Shown: positions 9,364-18,057, numbered from the stretch's first letter. The stretch is DNA of 64,000 bases from Coneutiohabitans sp964457925 (GCA_964457925.1 CAYWGH010000026.1:1-64000); one strand, 5' to 3'. The notes: generated from the sequence alone by a model not told the origin. Program-made: numbers and translations.

Positions 9364-9384
9364 TTTGGCAAATCATTTGCCAAA
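9364..9384 (+). promoter_or_regulatory. 21-bp perfect palindrome; candidate sigma54 (-24/-12) promoter
   Basis: TTTGGCAAAT and ATTTGCCAAA flank a single central C. Within it, TGGCA, six bases and TTGC match the -24/-12 layout of sigma54 promoters, with GG at 9367-9368 and GC at 9379-9380 (12 bp apart). A start near 9392 would give a leader of about 280 nt for the gene at 9672. Because it is palindromic, it could equally be an operator for a dimeric regulator or fire leftward. Confidence 0.4.
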
Positions 9385-9482
9385 GAAATCGTCCAATTAA
9401 ATAATCTCATTTATCATGCAAAACAATATTCGATGCTACACAAACTCAACATCAAAGCTAAACCAATTGTTGATGGATTAAC

Positions 9483-9594
9483 TTGACTATGCCAGATGCA
9501 CCGCTGAGAGGCAGCGTTCGGTGGGAATTCCAATAAATCTTACTCGGCGATCTCCGCGCCACGGCGGTGATTTTTGGAATGTGATATAGTCGAG
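9483..9594 (+). repeat. Dispersed ~110-bp imperfect palindrome, copy 2
   Basis: Starts TTGACTATGCCAGATGCACC and ends GTGATATAGTCGAG. Terminal TTGACTAT and ATAGTCGA are complementary apart from one base, so the end-pairing of the hairpin is kept although the bases differ from copy 1. Confidence 0.85.
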
Positions 9595-9671
9595 TTAATT
9601 TTGACTTAATATTTCTGATTTATCTTTGCATTAAATCAACCGGCAACATGGACCAGCTACAGGAGTAAGAG

Positions 9672-10118
9672 GTGAAAAAATTCAATTGGTGGTTTGTTTT
9701 TGCGGCAATCATACTTCTCGGACTTTTTCCTTTGCACAGCCAGGCGCTGCAACGCGGTGAAACGCGTTCGGCAAAGGAATCGAGAAAGTTATCCACAATC
9801 CTGCGCAATTATAGCAACTGCCTTCGCGCCGAAGTCGACGGCGTGGTTGAATCCGCTATTTTTCATACGACCATCCTGCGCCTCAAGGCGCCGCAGGAGA
9901 ATTATTCCAAACTCATCGGCGAATTGCAGCGCCTGTCGTTCGAGGGCAGCAATCCGAGACTGCGCTACCAAGCCTATCTCGGCGCCACGCTTCTGGCGAA
10001 TGCTGAGCAATTTCTCGATGCCGGCCAAAGCGAGCACTTGCAAACGTTCACCGATGATCGCCGCGTGGAATTTTTTGCTTTGATTGCGGCAATGTTGGGA
10101 AATCGACTTGCGGATTGA
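9672..10118 (+). CDS. Hypothetical secreted protein
   Basis: Unrecognised protein of 148 residues with a clear Sec signal peptide (MKKFNWW, then a hydrophobic core ending near HSQA). The mature part of about 120 residues is predicted mostly helical with no cysteine pair or catalytic motif that I can name. It starts at GTG, supported by AGGAG six bases upstream. It follows the kinase/regulator pair and the candidate sigma54 promoter, so it may be a target of that system; that is inference from position. Confidence 0.65.
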   Translation: MKKFNWWFVFAAIILLGLFPLHSQALQRGETRSAKESRKLSTILRNYSNCLRAEVDGVVESAIFHTTILRLKAPQENYSKLIGELQRLSFEGSNPRLRYQAYLGATLLANAEQFLDAGQSEHLQTFTDDRRVEFFALIAAMLGNRLAD

Positions 10119-10141
10119 TTGAAAACGGCGCGGACTCCTCC

Positions 10142-10162
10142 CGCCCCGCCGGGTGCGGGGCG
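10142..10162 (+). terminator. GC-rich hairpin after the secreted-protein gene
   Basis: CGCCCCGC (10142-10149) and GCGGGGCG (10155-10162) form an 8-bp stem with a 5-nt loop, 23 bp after the stop codon. No T-run follows, so it may be a 3'-end stabiliser rather than an intrinsic terminator. Confidence 0.35.
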
Positions 10163-10342
10163 CTGTTGCGCGGCTGTGATTTCCCATCGCAGCTTTCGGC
10201 AAGCTCAGGCTGCGACAAGCCGGAGGGCTGTTTTAGCGACTCAGGGACAGAGTCAATTTTGGACAACGCTCGACAGCGCGCCCGGCATTCCCATCGCAAA
10301 CAACGTGTTCTTGATCATCCTAAATTTGTGTGAGGACAACTT

Positions 10343-11371
10343 ATGGCTGCAACCATCTACGAAGTCGCGAGAAAATCAGGTGTGAGCATCGGCACGGTGT
10401 CGCGCGTCTTGAATGACAGCCCGCTGACCGCGGTGACCACACGCGCGCGCGTTTTGCAAGTGATCAACGAACTGGATTATCAGCCGCATGCCCTGGCGCG
10501 CGGCCTGGCGCGGCGCAAAACCAACGCTGTGGGCGTGGTGGGGCCGCTGTTCAACGGCGGCTTGCACGCGGAGGTGTTGCGCGGCATTCAACGCGGCCTG
10601 GAGCAGCACAATTTTGATCTGGTGCTCTACGGCATCGACGATCAAAATAAAAAGGATACGTTTTTACGGCGCGCGTTGCAGCAACGCCGCGTCGACGGCG
10701 TGCTGCTCGTTTCCATACCGCTTTCCGGCGCGTTGGCGGTAGATTGCAAACGCCGGCGCCTGCCGCTAGTCCTGGTAGACAGCCAGCATCACCAATTTGA
10801 TGCGATTACCGTTGACAATCAATACGGCGCAGCGCTGGCAACGCAAGAATTGTTGCGCCTCGGTTATCGCCGGTTCGCCCTGCTCGCCGGGCATTATGAA
10901 AACATGCGGGCGCAAGCGCGTTTGCAGGATTGCCAAAATGCCTTGCAGAAAGCCGGGATCGCCGCGTCCGCGCAAACCATAATTCGAAGCGACGCGCTCG
11001 GAAAAAATGCCGCTGCGTCCGCCTGGCAGTCCGGCTATGCCGCCATGAAAACGTTTTTGACGCAACAAGTTCAAGAGGGCCGGGCAAGCACGCCGCTGGC
11101 GCTGTTTGTCACATGTGATGCGTTGGTGCGCGGCGCGATTAGCGCTGTGCAAGAGGCGGGTTTGCGCCTGCCACAGGAGGCGGCGATCGTGGCTTTCAAT
11201 GACAGCGAGCTGGCCGAACATAGCGGCGTGATGATCGTGCGGCAGCCCCTGGCAGAAATTGGTTATCAAGCGGTCAAACGCATGCTGGTATTGATGAAGC
11301 ATCCCGGCTTGCCGCCGCAGCAAGTAACGGTGAAGCCAGAATTGCGGGTACAAAATATGCGCACACGGTGA
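10343..11371 (+). CDS. LacI family transcriptional regulator
   Basis: A 342-residue repressor. The N-terminal HTH reads TIYEVARKSGVSIGTVSRVL, followed by the hinge helix HALARGLARRK, then a periplasmic-binding-protein-like effector domain (VGVVGPLFNGG to the C-terminus). Length and domain order are standard for LacI/GalR. GAGG lies ahead of the ATG. No sugar transporter or catabolic gene is adjacent, so the effector and targets cannot be guessed; it may act elsewhere. Confidence 0.92.
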   Translation: MAATIYEVARKSGVSIGTVSRVLNDSPLTAVTTRARVLQVINELDYQPHALARGLARRKTNAVGVVGPLFNGGLHAEVLRGIQRGLEQHNFDLVLYGIDDQNKKDTFLRRALQQRRVDGVLLVSIPLSGALAVDCKRRRLPLVLVDSQHHQFDAITVDNQYGAALATQELLRLGYRRFALLAGHYENMRAQARLQDCQNALQKAGIAASAQTIIRSDALGKNAAASAWQSGYAAMKTFLTQQVQEGRASTPLALFVTCDALVRGAISAVQEAGLRLPQEAAIVAFNDSELAEHSGVMIVRQPLAEIGYQAVKRMLVLMKHPGLPPQQVTVKPELRVQNMRTR

Positions 11372-11880
11372 AGTAAGGATGGGATTGGGCTGGCAATCTT
11401 TTCAAAAGTTGGGCAAGTGCTCTGCATAAGCAATGTACAAACTTGTCTTCCTCGACCAAATCGCAATTAGACCGGTGATGCTGTTCGAAATTTTGACCGG
11501 CAAACAAGCGGCGCGCTGCAAACAACACGACTTGGGCTGGGGCATGGTGCGCGCCGCAAATGCCAAAATACGCAAAGTTACCCCAAAAAAACGTGCCGAT
11601 TTTTCCCTTGCGCGTGGGAGGGAATAAGACTATCTTTTGACGTGTCGTGAATTTTTTTCAACTAATCGGCCGCTTTGATGGCCTTGATATTCGCCGGGAA
11701 GCATATGAGTAAGAGGCTGCCGGAAAAAGCTCTTGTGGCTTTGCTTGACATCACCGTTTTCTTCGCTGCCCTTTATCCCGCCAATTTTACCTTCGTTATC
11801 TTTCAAAACCTGTTATTCAAAATGCGCTTATAGAATCCGCGCGCGTTTTTTTTCGCAAAGATTCCATCCTTACACCCTTC
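11372..11880 (+). other. Intergenic region, no supported gene
   Basis: The 509 bp between the LacI and HAD genes include a 64-codon open frame (11433-11627) with no ribosome binding site or family resemblance, which I do not call. A TTGACA at 11745-11750 has no good -10 at the proper spacing. Confidence 0.5.
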
Positions 11881-12708
11881 ATGACCATCGAACTCTACAA
11901 TTTCAATCACACCACTTCCTCTGCCGAACTATGGCACAAGCTCACGCCGCAGGCGCGGCACCGCTTGCAGACGTTGCGGCATAACTTGCGCGGCCTCACG
12001 CTTGATCTCTGGGGCACAATTCTAGCCGATCACCCGGCGCCCATCGATACTATAGTGTTCAGCGAGCAGCGGCAAAATTTTTTTTGGGAAGAATTGCGCC
12101 AACACGGCATTGCTAAAACTGCAGAAGAGATCAAAGCCGCCTACAAGCATGCGTGGGAATATTTCGATCAACTCTGGTTTCAGCAAATTGCGTTTGACGC
12201 CGAGGACGGCGTGAACGCCATGCTGAAATTCTTGCAAGTCGAGCTGCCGGCAGAGAGTCGGGCGCGGGTGATCGATTTTTTCGAAAATCTCAAGACCCCG
12301 CCGCCGCTACTCGAGGGTGTGCAGGAAGGCGTGCAGCGACTCGCGCAAAAATATCCGCTGGCCCTGATTTCCGACACGGCCTGGACGCCGGGCCGCGTGC
12401 TGCGCCGGATTCTCGAACATTATGATCTGTTAAAGTATTTTCGTACGCTGGTCTTTTCCGGCGAAGTCGGACACACCAAGCCGCATCCTGAAATGTTCAA
12501 ACGCGCGCTGGCCGGAATCGGCGTCGAGGCGAGTCAATGCCTGCACATTGGCGACATTCAACGCACGGACGTTGCCGGCGCGAAAGCCATGGGTATGGCC
12601 GCCGCCTGGATTCATCGTCCGGAATATGCCGGCAACGCGCAGGAAAACCACTCGCCGGATTTGGCCGTGACTGGCGTTGGGCAGTTGGCGCAAGTGTTGT
12701 GCGATTAG
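11881..12708 (+). CDS. HAD superfamily hydrolase with DLWGT motif I
   Basis: A 275-residue cytoplasmic Rossmann-fold protein of HAD subfamily I. Motif I is LDLWGTI, motif II LISDTAWTPG, motif III Lys in GHTKPHPEMF and motif IV IGDIQRTDVAGA. The nucleophile Asp is present, but the second Asp of DxD, the general acid in HAD phosphatases, is Trp. About 40 residues precede motif I and the cap domain is helical. It may be a phosphatase with altered chemistry, a dehalogenase-like enzyme or a binding protein. It stands alone between two intergenic regions. Confidence 0.8.
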   Translation: MTIELYNFNHTTSSAELWHKLTPQARHRLQTLRHNLRGLTLDLWGTILADHPAPIDTIVFSEQRQNFFWEELRQHGIAKTAEEIKAAYKHAWEYFDQLWFQQIAFDAEDGVNAMLKFLQVELPAESRARVIDFFENLKTPPPLLEGVQEGVQRLAQKYPLALISDTAWTPGRVLRRILEHYDLLKYFRTLVFSGEVGHTKPHPEMFKRALAGIGVEASQCLHIGDIQRTDVAGAKAMGMAAAWIHRPEYAGNAQENHSPDLAVTGVGQLAQVLCD

Positions 12709-12732
12709 AAAGACCAAAGTTTGAGAATGTTT

Positions 12733-12801
12733 CGCCCACCGAAATGAAATCCCTCTGAAAAGCTTTTGTTTTTTTCTGCGGGAGTTTTACTTCGGTGGGC
12801 G
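12733..12801 (+). terminator. Inverted repeat after the HAD gene
   Basis: CGCCCACCGAA (12733-12743) pairs perfectly with TTCGGTGGGCG (12791-12801) around a 47-nt loop that itself contains CCC/GGG and a T-rich run. It begins 25 bp after the HAD stop codon, consistent with an RNA 3' end, but the loop is longer than in standard terminators. Confidence 0.45.
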
Positions 12802-12893
12802 AGGCTTTTGATTTTGCTCGAAGAACTTCAGAGTTCAATGTGTCACAGAATTAGGCAAATCAATCATTCGTGCTAATCGTCCAGGAGCAACCC

Positions 12894-13694
12894 ATGCGAC
12901 GCGATTTAATTTTGGCAGGTGTTTGGTGCGGCATCTTCTTGGCAAGCTGCGCACCCGAACCGCAACCCCAGCCGTTTCCGAATGGTAAGCTTGTCGATTT
13001 AACCCATGCTTTTTCCGCCGAAACCATCTATTGGCCCACGGCAAAATCATTCACCTTCGAAAAAGTCGCGGAGGGGGTAACGCCCGGCGGTTATTATTAT
13101 GCGGCCAACAATTTCGCGGCAGCCGAGCATGGCGGCACGCATCTCGACTCGCCGATTCACTTTGCGGAAGGCAAGCACACCGCGGATCAAATTCCGCTCG
13201 AACAATTGCTCGGCGCGGCGATTGTGATCGACGTTTCCGCCGCCGCTCTGGAGAATCGCGATTATCAAGTGCAGGTTTCGGATTTTGAAGCGTGGGAAAA
13301 AACGCATGGCAGGATTCCCGACCAAGCCATCGTGCTGCTGCGCACCGGTTCCGGCAAGTTTTGGCCGGATCGCGAAAAATACCTTGGCACCACCGAGACC
13401 GGGCCGGAGGCTGTTCCCAAGCTGCATTTTCCCGGCTTGCATCCGGAAGCGGCCGCCTGGCTGGTGGGCAATCGGCGGATCAATGCCATTGGCATTGACA
13501 CGCCGAGTATTGATTATGGCCAATCGACTTTGTTTGAGAGCCACGTGACCCTGTTTACAGCGAATATTCCGGCGTTTGAAAATGTTGCCAACCTTGAGCA
13601 ATTGCCGGCAACCGGCGCGAATGTCATTGCCTTGCCGATGAAAATCCAGGGCGGCAGCGGCGGGCCGTTGCGGATTATTGCGATTGTGCCCTGA
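12894..13694 (+). CDS. Cyclase-family (kynurenine-formamidase-like) metal hydrolase, predicted lipoprotein
   Basis: Predicted metal-dependent amidohydrolase of the cyclase family, which includes bacterial kynurenine formamidase and isatin hydrolase. The metal-binding signature HGGTHLDSPIHF is intact, and the final region has the family GIDTPSIDYG and FxxNxPAF-like segments. Unlike cytoplasmic relatives it begins with a lipoprotein signal whose lipobox is LASC, so it should sit on the outer surface of a membrane or in the periplasm. The ATG at 12894 is preferred because AGGAG is six bases upstream; a GTG at 12870 lacks a site. No tryptophan-degradation genes are adjacent, so a kynurenine role is not implied. 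Confidence 0.85.
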   Translation: MRRDLILAGVWCGIFLASCAPEPQPQPFPNGKLVDLTHAFSAETIYWPTAKSFTFEKVAEGVTPGGYYYAANNFAAAEHGGTHLDSPIHFAEGKHTADQIPLEQLLGAAIVIDVSAAALENRDYQVQVSDFEAWEKTHGRIPDQAIVLLRTGSGKFWPDREKYLGTTETGPEAVPKLHFPGLHPEAAAWLVGNRRINAIGIDTPSIDYGQSTLFESHVTLFTANIPAFENVANLEQLPATGANVIALPMKIQGGSGGPLRIIAIVP

Positions 13695-13702
13695 GCAGTA
13701 AG

Positions 13703-13781
13703 AACCGCCCGGGCGATTGTTAAACAGAGCCGAACACGCCGGCAGTGTTTCGATATTCAACTGTCAATCGCCCGGGCGGTT
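13703..13781. terminator. Perfect 17-bp inverted repeat between convergent genes
   Basis: AACCGCCCGGGCGATTG (13703-13719) is exactly matched by its complement at 13765-13781, with a 45-nt loop. The right arm overlaps the stop codon of the leftward transporter gene, and the left arm is 8 bp after the rightward cyclase stop, so a bidirectional transcription end is the simplest reading. CGCCCGGGCG is itself palindromic in each arm. Confidence 0.5.
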
Positions 13782-15159
13782 AATTCCCTCTCATTTTTAC
13801 AAACCGTTTGCAAATCCAAAATGCGACCGGTCCGCTGGCAAGCGCAAGCGCGCCGGGCAAGAGATATTCTGCGCCGCCGCCGAACATGGCGAACAAACCG
13901 ATGGCAATCGGTGACACGACGGTGAAAGCGAGTCCCCACTTGCCGCCGGGCACGCGAAAATGGCGCGTCAAATGCGGGTGACTGCGCCGCAGCTTTGCCA
14001 GCGCCAGAAATTCCAAAAACATTCCCGGCAAAATCACCCAGATATCCATCTCCACCAGGCTTTTAAAATCAAACCAGGAAACCAGGCTGTAAATGACGGA
14101 GCTGAACACGATGGCAAATACCGGCGTGCCGTAACGTGGCGAGATGCGCGCAATGGCTTTCGGCAAATAACCGTCATGCGCCATGGCAAACGGAATGCGC
14201 GAATAAGACAGCAGCCACGTGCCGAACAGCGCCATGTTCGCAATCACGCCGGCGAGCGACACCCATCCTCCCAACAGCGGCCCGCCCAGCGTTTCCGCGA
14301 TTTTGGCAAAATGCCCGGACTCCCAGTTTTGCCAATTTGCATCCACCGCCAGGCTTACCAGAATCGGCAAGCCGTAACTCAGCAGAATCATGGGAAAGAT
14401 GACGCGCAGCGCGCGCGGCAAGACACGTTCGGAATTTTGTATTTCCTCGGAGGCCGAGGCAAGCGCCTCGAATCCGCTGATGAACCAGATGCTCATCAGC
14501 AGGCCGGAGCTTAACGTTGCCATAAAATTTCCGCCGGCAGGCAGCAGTGGTGTAAAAGGATTGTGTGAGATTTGCGGGACGCCGAGAAAAACCATGATTA
14601 CAAACGGAGCCAACATCAACACGACGAAAATCGTCGAGCTGGCGCCAATGACTTCGATGCCGCGTGCATTCAGAAACGTGAAGAACCAAATCACAGCGAG
14701 TGCGATGCCCCAATGCGCGAAATCGTTCATGTTGGGGTAGAAGTACTCGAAATAATCCGCCACCAGCACCGCGTAAATTGCGCAATCTAAAAACGAGCTG
14801 AGCCACCACCACCAGCCGGCTTGAAATCCCCAAAAATCACCGAACGCAGTTTTGACCCAGCGGTATAGTCCGCCCTCGAGCGGCAATGCGCTGGACAATT
14901 CTGCCGACATGAACAGCAACGGCAATCCCCAAAAAATCGGTGTGATGAGCAGCAGGAGAAAAGCCATGCCCGGGCCGGTGCTCTGCACAAACTCCTCCAG
15001 GCCGAACGGGCCGGAACAAACCGTGACATAAACCAGGCACAGCAGGCTGCTCCAGCGCAGCGAATGCTTGAGCAACGCTTGTCCGGCAAACAAGGGCGTG
15101 GGCAAGGCCACGGTTGTTGCTTGACTTTGCGGAGGCACATCCGAAGCCGGGGCGGCCAT
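13780..15159 (-). CDS. APC superfamily amino acid/polyamine permease
   Basis: A 459-residue inner-membrane transporter with about twelve hydrophobic helices. The N-terminal helix region contains the broken-helix GPFGLEE motif, and MSAELSSALPLEGGLYRWV is typical of APC amino-acid transporters, close in style to the eukaryote-like LAT/PUT polyamine carriers. The first 30 residues are polar and proline-rich, and cytoplasmic. The substrate cannot be set from sequence: cationic amino acids or polyamines are the best guesses. Monocistronic, convergent with the cyclase gene. Confidence 0.88.
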   Translation of the reverse strand: MAAPASDVPPQSQATTVALPTPLFAGQALLKHSLRWSSLLCLVYVTVCSGPFGLEEFVQSTGPGMAFLLLLITPIFWGLPLLFMSAELSSALPLEGGLYRWVKTAFGDFWGFQAGWWWWLSSFLDCAIYAVLVADYFEYFYPNMNDFAHWGIALAVIWFFTFLNARGIEVIGASSTIFVVLMLAPFVIMVFLGVPQISHNPFTPLLPAGGNFMATLSSGLLMSIWFISGFEALASASEEIQNSERVLPRALRVIFPMILLSYGLPILVSLAVDANWQNWESGHFAKIAETLGGPLLGGWVSLAGVIANMALFGTWLLSYSRIPFAMAHDGYLPKAIARISPRYGTPVFAIVFSSVIYSLVSWFDFKSLVEMDIWVILPGMFLEFLALAKLRRSHPHLTRHFRVPGGKWGLAFTVVSPIAIGLFAMFGGGAEYLLPGALALASGPVAFWICKRFVKMRGN

Positions 15160-15806
15160 GCAGTCTCTCCAAGATTGTTTTGTGCATATCAGACGCGGGC
15201 AGCAGCGATCACATGGAAATTGGGGCGGAATCTACACGCGCAGCAGTAAAGAAGCAAAGAGATTCTTGGGAATGCAGATTGGGGATTAGGGATTGAAGGC
15301 CGGGCGCCGGGGATGGTAAAAAATCAGTGTTGAAATTGCAATCACTAAAGACCAACCAAATCAACCAAAGTTGCCCAAGTGAGTTGCAACCCAAAAGACA
15401 ATCTCCAACTGATGAAGAACCCATCGGATTTGGCATGATCGGTTGGGTTATGCGATTAGCTTTTCAAACACAGAATAAAGTTCTAACCTATTTTCTCCAG
15501 GGGATTAAAGACCCCAACGGTTCCAGTTTTTTACTTCCGTTGGGTTTTTCTTCCCTTTGGAAAAACCTATTTTCGAATCGCTGCCCGCCGGGCTTCAGAT
15601 TTCAGCTTGTCTGAAACCTGGCGTAGCCTATTAATTAAATTGTAAACGTCTTTGCGGTTTTTGGCCAAATTTTTCCCACAGAAGTTGAACTGCCACAGAA
15701 AGAAAAAGCCTTTTCAGTGGGGTTTCATTTCAGTGGCGAAACGTTTGCGGAATTGTATTCTAACTTTGAAAAGCTAATCGCCCATATCGCACGCGAAACT
15801 GCCGTC
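15160..15806 (+). other. Intergenic region with terminator-like hairpins
   Basis: The 647 bp hold no supported gene. A hairpin with a T-run lies at 15513-15550. After it comes a segment (15591-15630) that resembles parts of 20320-20372 and 31690-31724, including TTGTCTGAAA. A second hairpin-prone stretch with repeated TTTCAGTGG lies around 15664-15750. Confidence 0.5.
15513..15550 (+). terminator. Terminator-like hairpin with T-run
   Basis: CCCAACGG (15513-15520) pairs with CCGTTGGG (15537-15544), followed by TTTTTC. No rightward gene ends just before it, so it may terminate an unseen transcript or be part of a repeat. Confidence 0.45.
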
Positions 15807-16454
15807 TTATTGCACCAAAGCTTTCAAATCGGAGAACGTGTGCACGACGAAATCGGGTTGCAAAGGCAATAATTTTTCGGGAGGGCGAATGCCGTACGTG
15901 ACGGCGCACGTGGTGATGCCTGCGGCTTTTCCCGCCAGCACGTCATTTTCGCCATCGCCTATGATCATGGCGTTGGCTGCGGGAATGCCAAGCTGCTCCA
16001 AAATGTAATGAATCGGTTGAGGATCCGGTTTGAGCTTGAGATCCGGCCGCGCGCCCACAATCACATCAAAAAATGGGGTCAGGCCGAGGCGCGCGAGCAA
16101 AGGTTCGGTGAATTCCTGCGGTTTATTGGAGAGCAAGGCCTTTTTTTTATGACGAAAATATTGCAACGTTTCCAGCACGCCGTCATACAAGCGGGAGTGA
16201 TCGACGAGATGTTCGGCATAATAGGCCCGAAAAAAATGCAGCGCGCTTTCCAGTTCATGTGCTGCGAAATTGTCCAATGCACGCGCCACCAGCGTGCGTG
16301 CGCCGTCGCCGACAAAGCCGGTGAGAACGGAAAGAGGAAGCGGCGCCCGTCCCAGTTGTTGTAAGGCATGGTTAACAGCCGTGGCAAGATCAAGGCGTGT
16401 ATCCACCAACGTTCCATCGAGATCGAAAATGAGCAAAGCTTTGTTGCGAGGCAT
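15807..16454 (-). CDS. HAD hydrolase, phosphoglycolate-phosphatase-like
   Basis: A 215-residue HAD subfamily IA phosphatase. Motif I is FDLDGTLVDT with both Asp residues, motif II is the Ser in LLSNKPQEF, motif III Lys lies in KLKPDPQP and motif IV is IGDGENDVLAGKAAG. The sequence resembles Gph (2-phosphoglycolate phosphatase), but related phosphatases are hard to separate. ATG 16454 is chosen because CAGGAAG is just upstream and the conserved motif follows after nine residues; an ATG at 16535 would add 27 residues that look non-conserved. Confidence 0.85.
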   Translation of the reverse strand: MPRNKALLIFDLDGTLVDTRLDLATAVNHALQQLGRAPLPLSVLTGFVGDGARTLVARALDNFAAHELESALHFFRAYYAEHLVDHSRLYDGVLETLQYFRHKKKALLSNKPQEFTEPLLARLGLTPFFDVIVGARPDLKLKPDPQPIHYILEQLGIPAANAMIIGDGENDVLAGKAAGITTCAVTYGIRPPEKLLPLQPDFVVHTFSDLKALVQ

Positions 16455-16772
16455 CGGGGCTTCCTGAGTTTTGGCTGAGTTTTTTTTGTAATAACCTGCG
16501 CCAGAATCTGGCAAAGCGCAAGATTCGGCTTTCACCGCCGAACTTTTGCTTGCTTCTCCAGGCGCATTTCCCTAACTTTCGACCGACATCGGGAATTTTG
16601 CGGGCAAAAATTGCTTTTGTGCATGCCGGCAAACAAATTTTGCGACGCAAAAAATGATCATTTGACGCAGGTTGACGGTATAGTAAGACGCATCCACGAA
16701 TGCCGCCTGTAACGCTAAACACTTCCAGGCCTGATAAATCGTGTTGATCTTATGAACGCATGATCGATTGTT
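16455..16772 (+). other. Divergent intergenic region
   Basis: About 320 bp between the leftward phosphatase and the rightward STAS-kinase gene, expected to carry both promoters. No near-consensus -35/-10 pair or operator was found. Confidence 0.4.
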
Positions 16773-17696
16773 ATGAAGAAGCAACTTTTCTTTGTCGAAA
16801 CGGTGGAAGGCCCGCCGTTCGTCATCAAAATTCGCTTTGAAAGCAACGCACCGATGCCGGATCTGGTGGCGCGCTTGAGCACGTATCTGGAGATGACGTT
16901 GAGCCAGGATAAGGCGCATTATGTCATCGACATGGAAAATATCCCGTTTCCCTCCGTCAAGTTGATTGCATTGTTGGTCGCCGCGGCCCAGCGCGCGCGC
17001 CTGCGCAATGGCGAGCTTAAGCTCGAAAAAATTTCTGACACAGCCAAGAACAAATTCAAAGCGTTCACCGCCTGGAGTTATCTGGTCGATCCGCCTGACA
17101 CGGCCGCGCTTCCCGTCGCGATTGCGGCGGCCATTCCGGCGGTCGCGCACGAGGAAGCGGGCGCCAATCCCCTTGCTGAAATCGCGGAGCCGCCGTTATT
17201 GCTCGACCTTGACAATGATTTGTACCCGGCAACCGATGTCAAAAATCTCGGAGATCTGGCCGCGATGAATCTGGCCGAGGCGCAAGCGTTCACGCTTCGT
17301 GTGGAGAGCAGCGTTTCCAAACTTTACCAGTTGTGTGATTTTGTCATCGAACACGCCAAACTGGCGGGCATGAACGCGCGTGAAATCGGCAAAATTCGCA
17401 TCGCAGTTTATGAAGCCTGTTTGAATGTAATCGAACATGCCTATCATTCCAACCCCGAAAATTGGATCGATCTCACGGTGCAATACAACTCTGAGCGCTT
17501 CCTCATCGTCATACGTGACACGGGATTGAGCTTTCAGATGAAACCGCAAACCGATTATGACGTACAGGATGCCGTTGCCAAACGCCGCACCGGCGGTTTC
17601 GGCATGCATATTATCCGCCGTTCTGTCGATCATTTGGAATATCATCCGGATCGCATCAACGGCAATCGCTTGATCATGTTAAAAAATTTGCATTAA
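16773..17696 (+). CDS. STAS domain fused to RsbW/SpoIIAB-like ATP-binding domain
   Basis: A 307-residue cytoplasmic fusion. Residues about 10-110 look like a STAS (anti-anti-sigma) domain, with YVIDMENIPFPSVKLIALL in place of the SpoIIAA phospho-serine loop. A linker rich in Ala and Glu follows (about 110-175). Residues about 180-305 form an RsbW-type HATPase with the N box EACLNVIEHAY, DTGLSF and GGFGMHIIRR. Normally these two domains are on separate proteins that bind each other in partner switching. The fusion could autoregulate, or act with an unlinked sigma factor; no sigma gene is adjacent. The next gene starts six bases after its stop. Confidence 0.8.
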   Translation: MKKQLFFVETVEGPPFVIKIRFESNAPMPDLVARLSTYLEMTLSQDKAHYVIDMENIPFPSVKLIALLVAAAQRARLRNGELKLEKISDTAKNKFKAFTAWSYLVDPPDTAALPVAIAAAIPAVAHEEAGANPLAEIAEPPLLLDLDNDLYPATDVKNLGDLAAMNLAEAQAFTLRVESSVSKLYQLCDFVIEHAKLAGMNAREIGKIRIAVYEACLNVIEHAYHSNPENWIDLTVQYNSERFLIVIRDTGLSFQMKPQTDYDVQDAVAKRRTGGFGMHIIRRSVDHLEYHPDRINGNRLIMLKNLH

Positions 17697-17701
17697 CCCG
17701 T

Positions 17702-17974
17702 ATGAATGCCAAACTATTGAACCTGTCGCCCGATAACAGCCAAACCACAGACAACGAAAAATCCTCCTCGCGCACGCGGCTGGATGAAAAAATCGCGCAG
17801 TGGCGCAAGCGCAAATACAGCACCGCCGCCGTTTTTCTTTTGCTGGGCATTCTCGGCCTTTTCCTGCCGGTCATTCCCGGACTTTTGTTTTTGGGAGCAG
17901 CGTTTTGGCTGATCTTTCCCAAACAGGCGGAAAAAATCTGGGGCGACTTCAAGCGCAAACTTGGGCGTGAGTAA
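17702..17974 (+). CDS. Small membrane protein, PGPGW/DUF454-like
   Basis: A 90-residue protein with a polar, charged N-terminal 40 residues and a hydrophobic hairpin GILGLFLPVIPGLLFLGAAF, like the PGPGW/DUF454 family of small membrane proteins. Function unknown. It begins six bases after the STAS-HATPase stop, so it is translationally linked to it and may give that protein a membrane partner; this is inference. Confidence 0.65.
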   Translation: MNAKLLNLSPDNSQTTDNEKSSSRTRLDEKIAQWRKRKYSTAAVFLLLGILGLFLPVIPGLLFLGAAFWLIFPKQAEKIWGDFKRKLGRE

Positions 17975-18057
17975 GCCTTGCAACAATCACAACCCTCATC
18001 AGAGGCAACTCACAACAGAAATAAACTTTAATTTAAATTCTTGACTGGAGGATGACC

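Larger units (their letters stand above)
9086..9671 (+). other. AT-rich intergenic region with inverted repeats and repeat copy 2
   Basis: This 586-bp spacer is visibly more AT-rich than its surroundings. It holds a spaced inverted repeat (9181-9290), a 21-bp palindrome that also fits a sigma54 promoter (9364-9384) and copy 2 of the dispersed palindrome (9483-9594). No ORF in it looks genuine. Confidence 0.6.

Noticed and set aside
11433..11627. 64-codon frame between the LacI and HAD genes
   Set aside because: No ribosome binding site, no recognisable motif, and composition typical of random frames.
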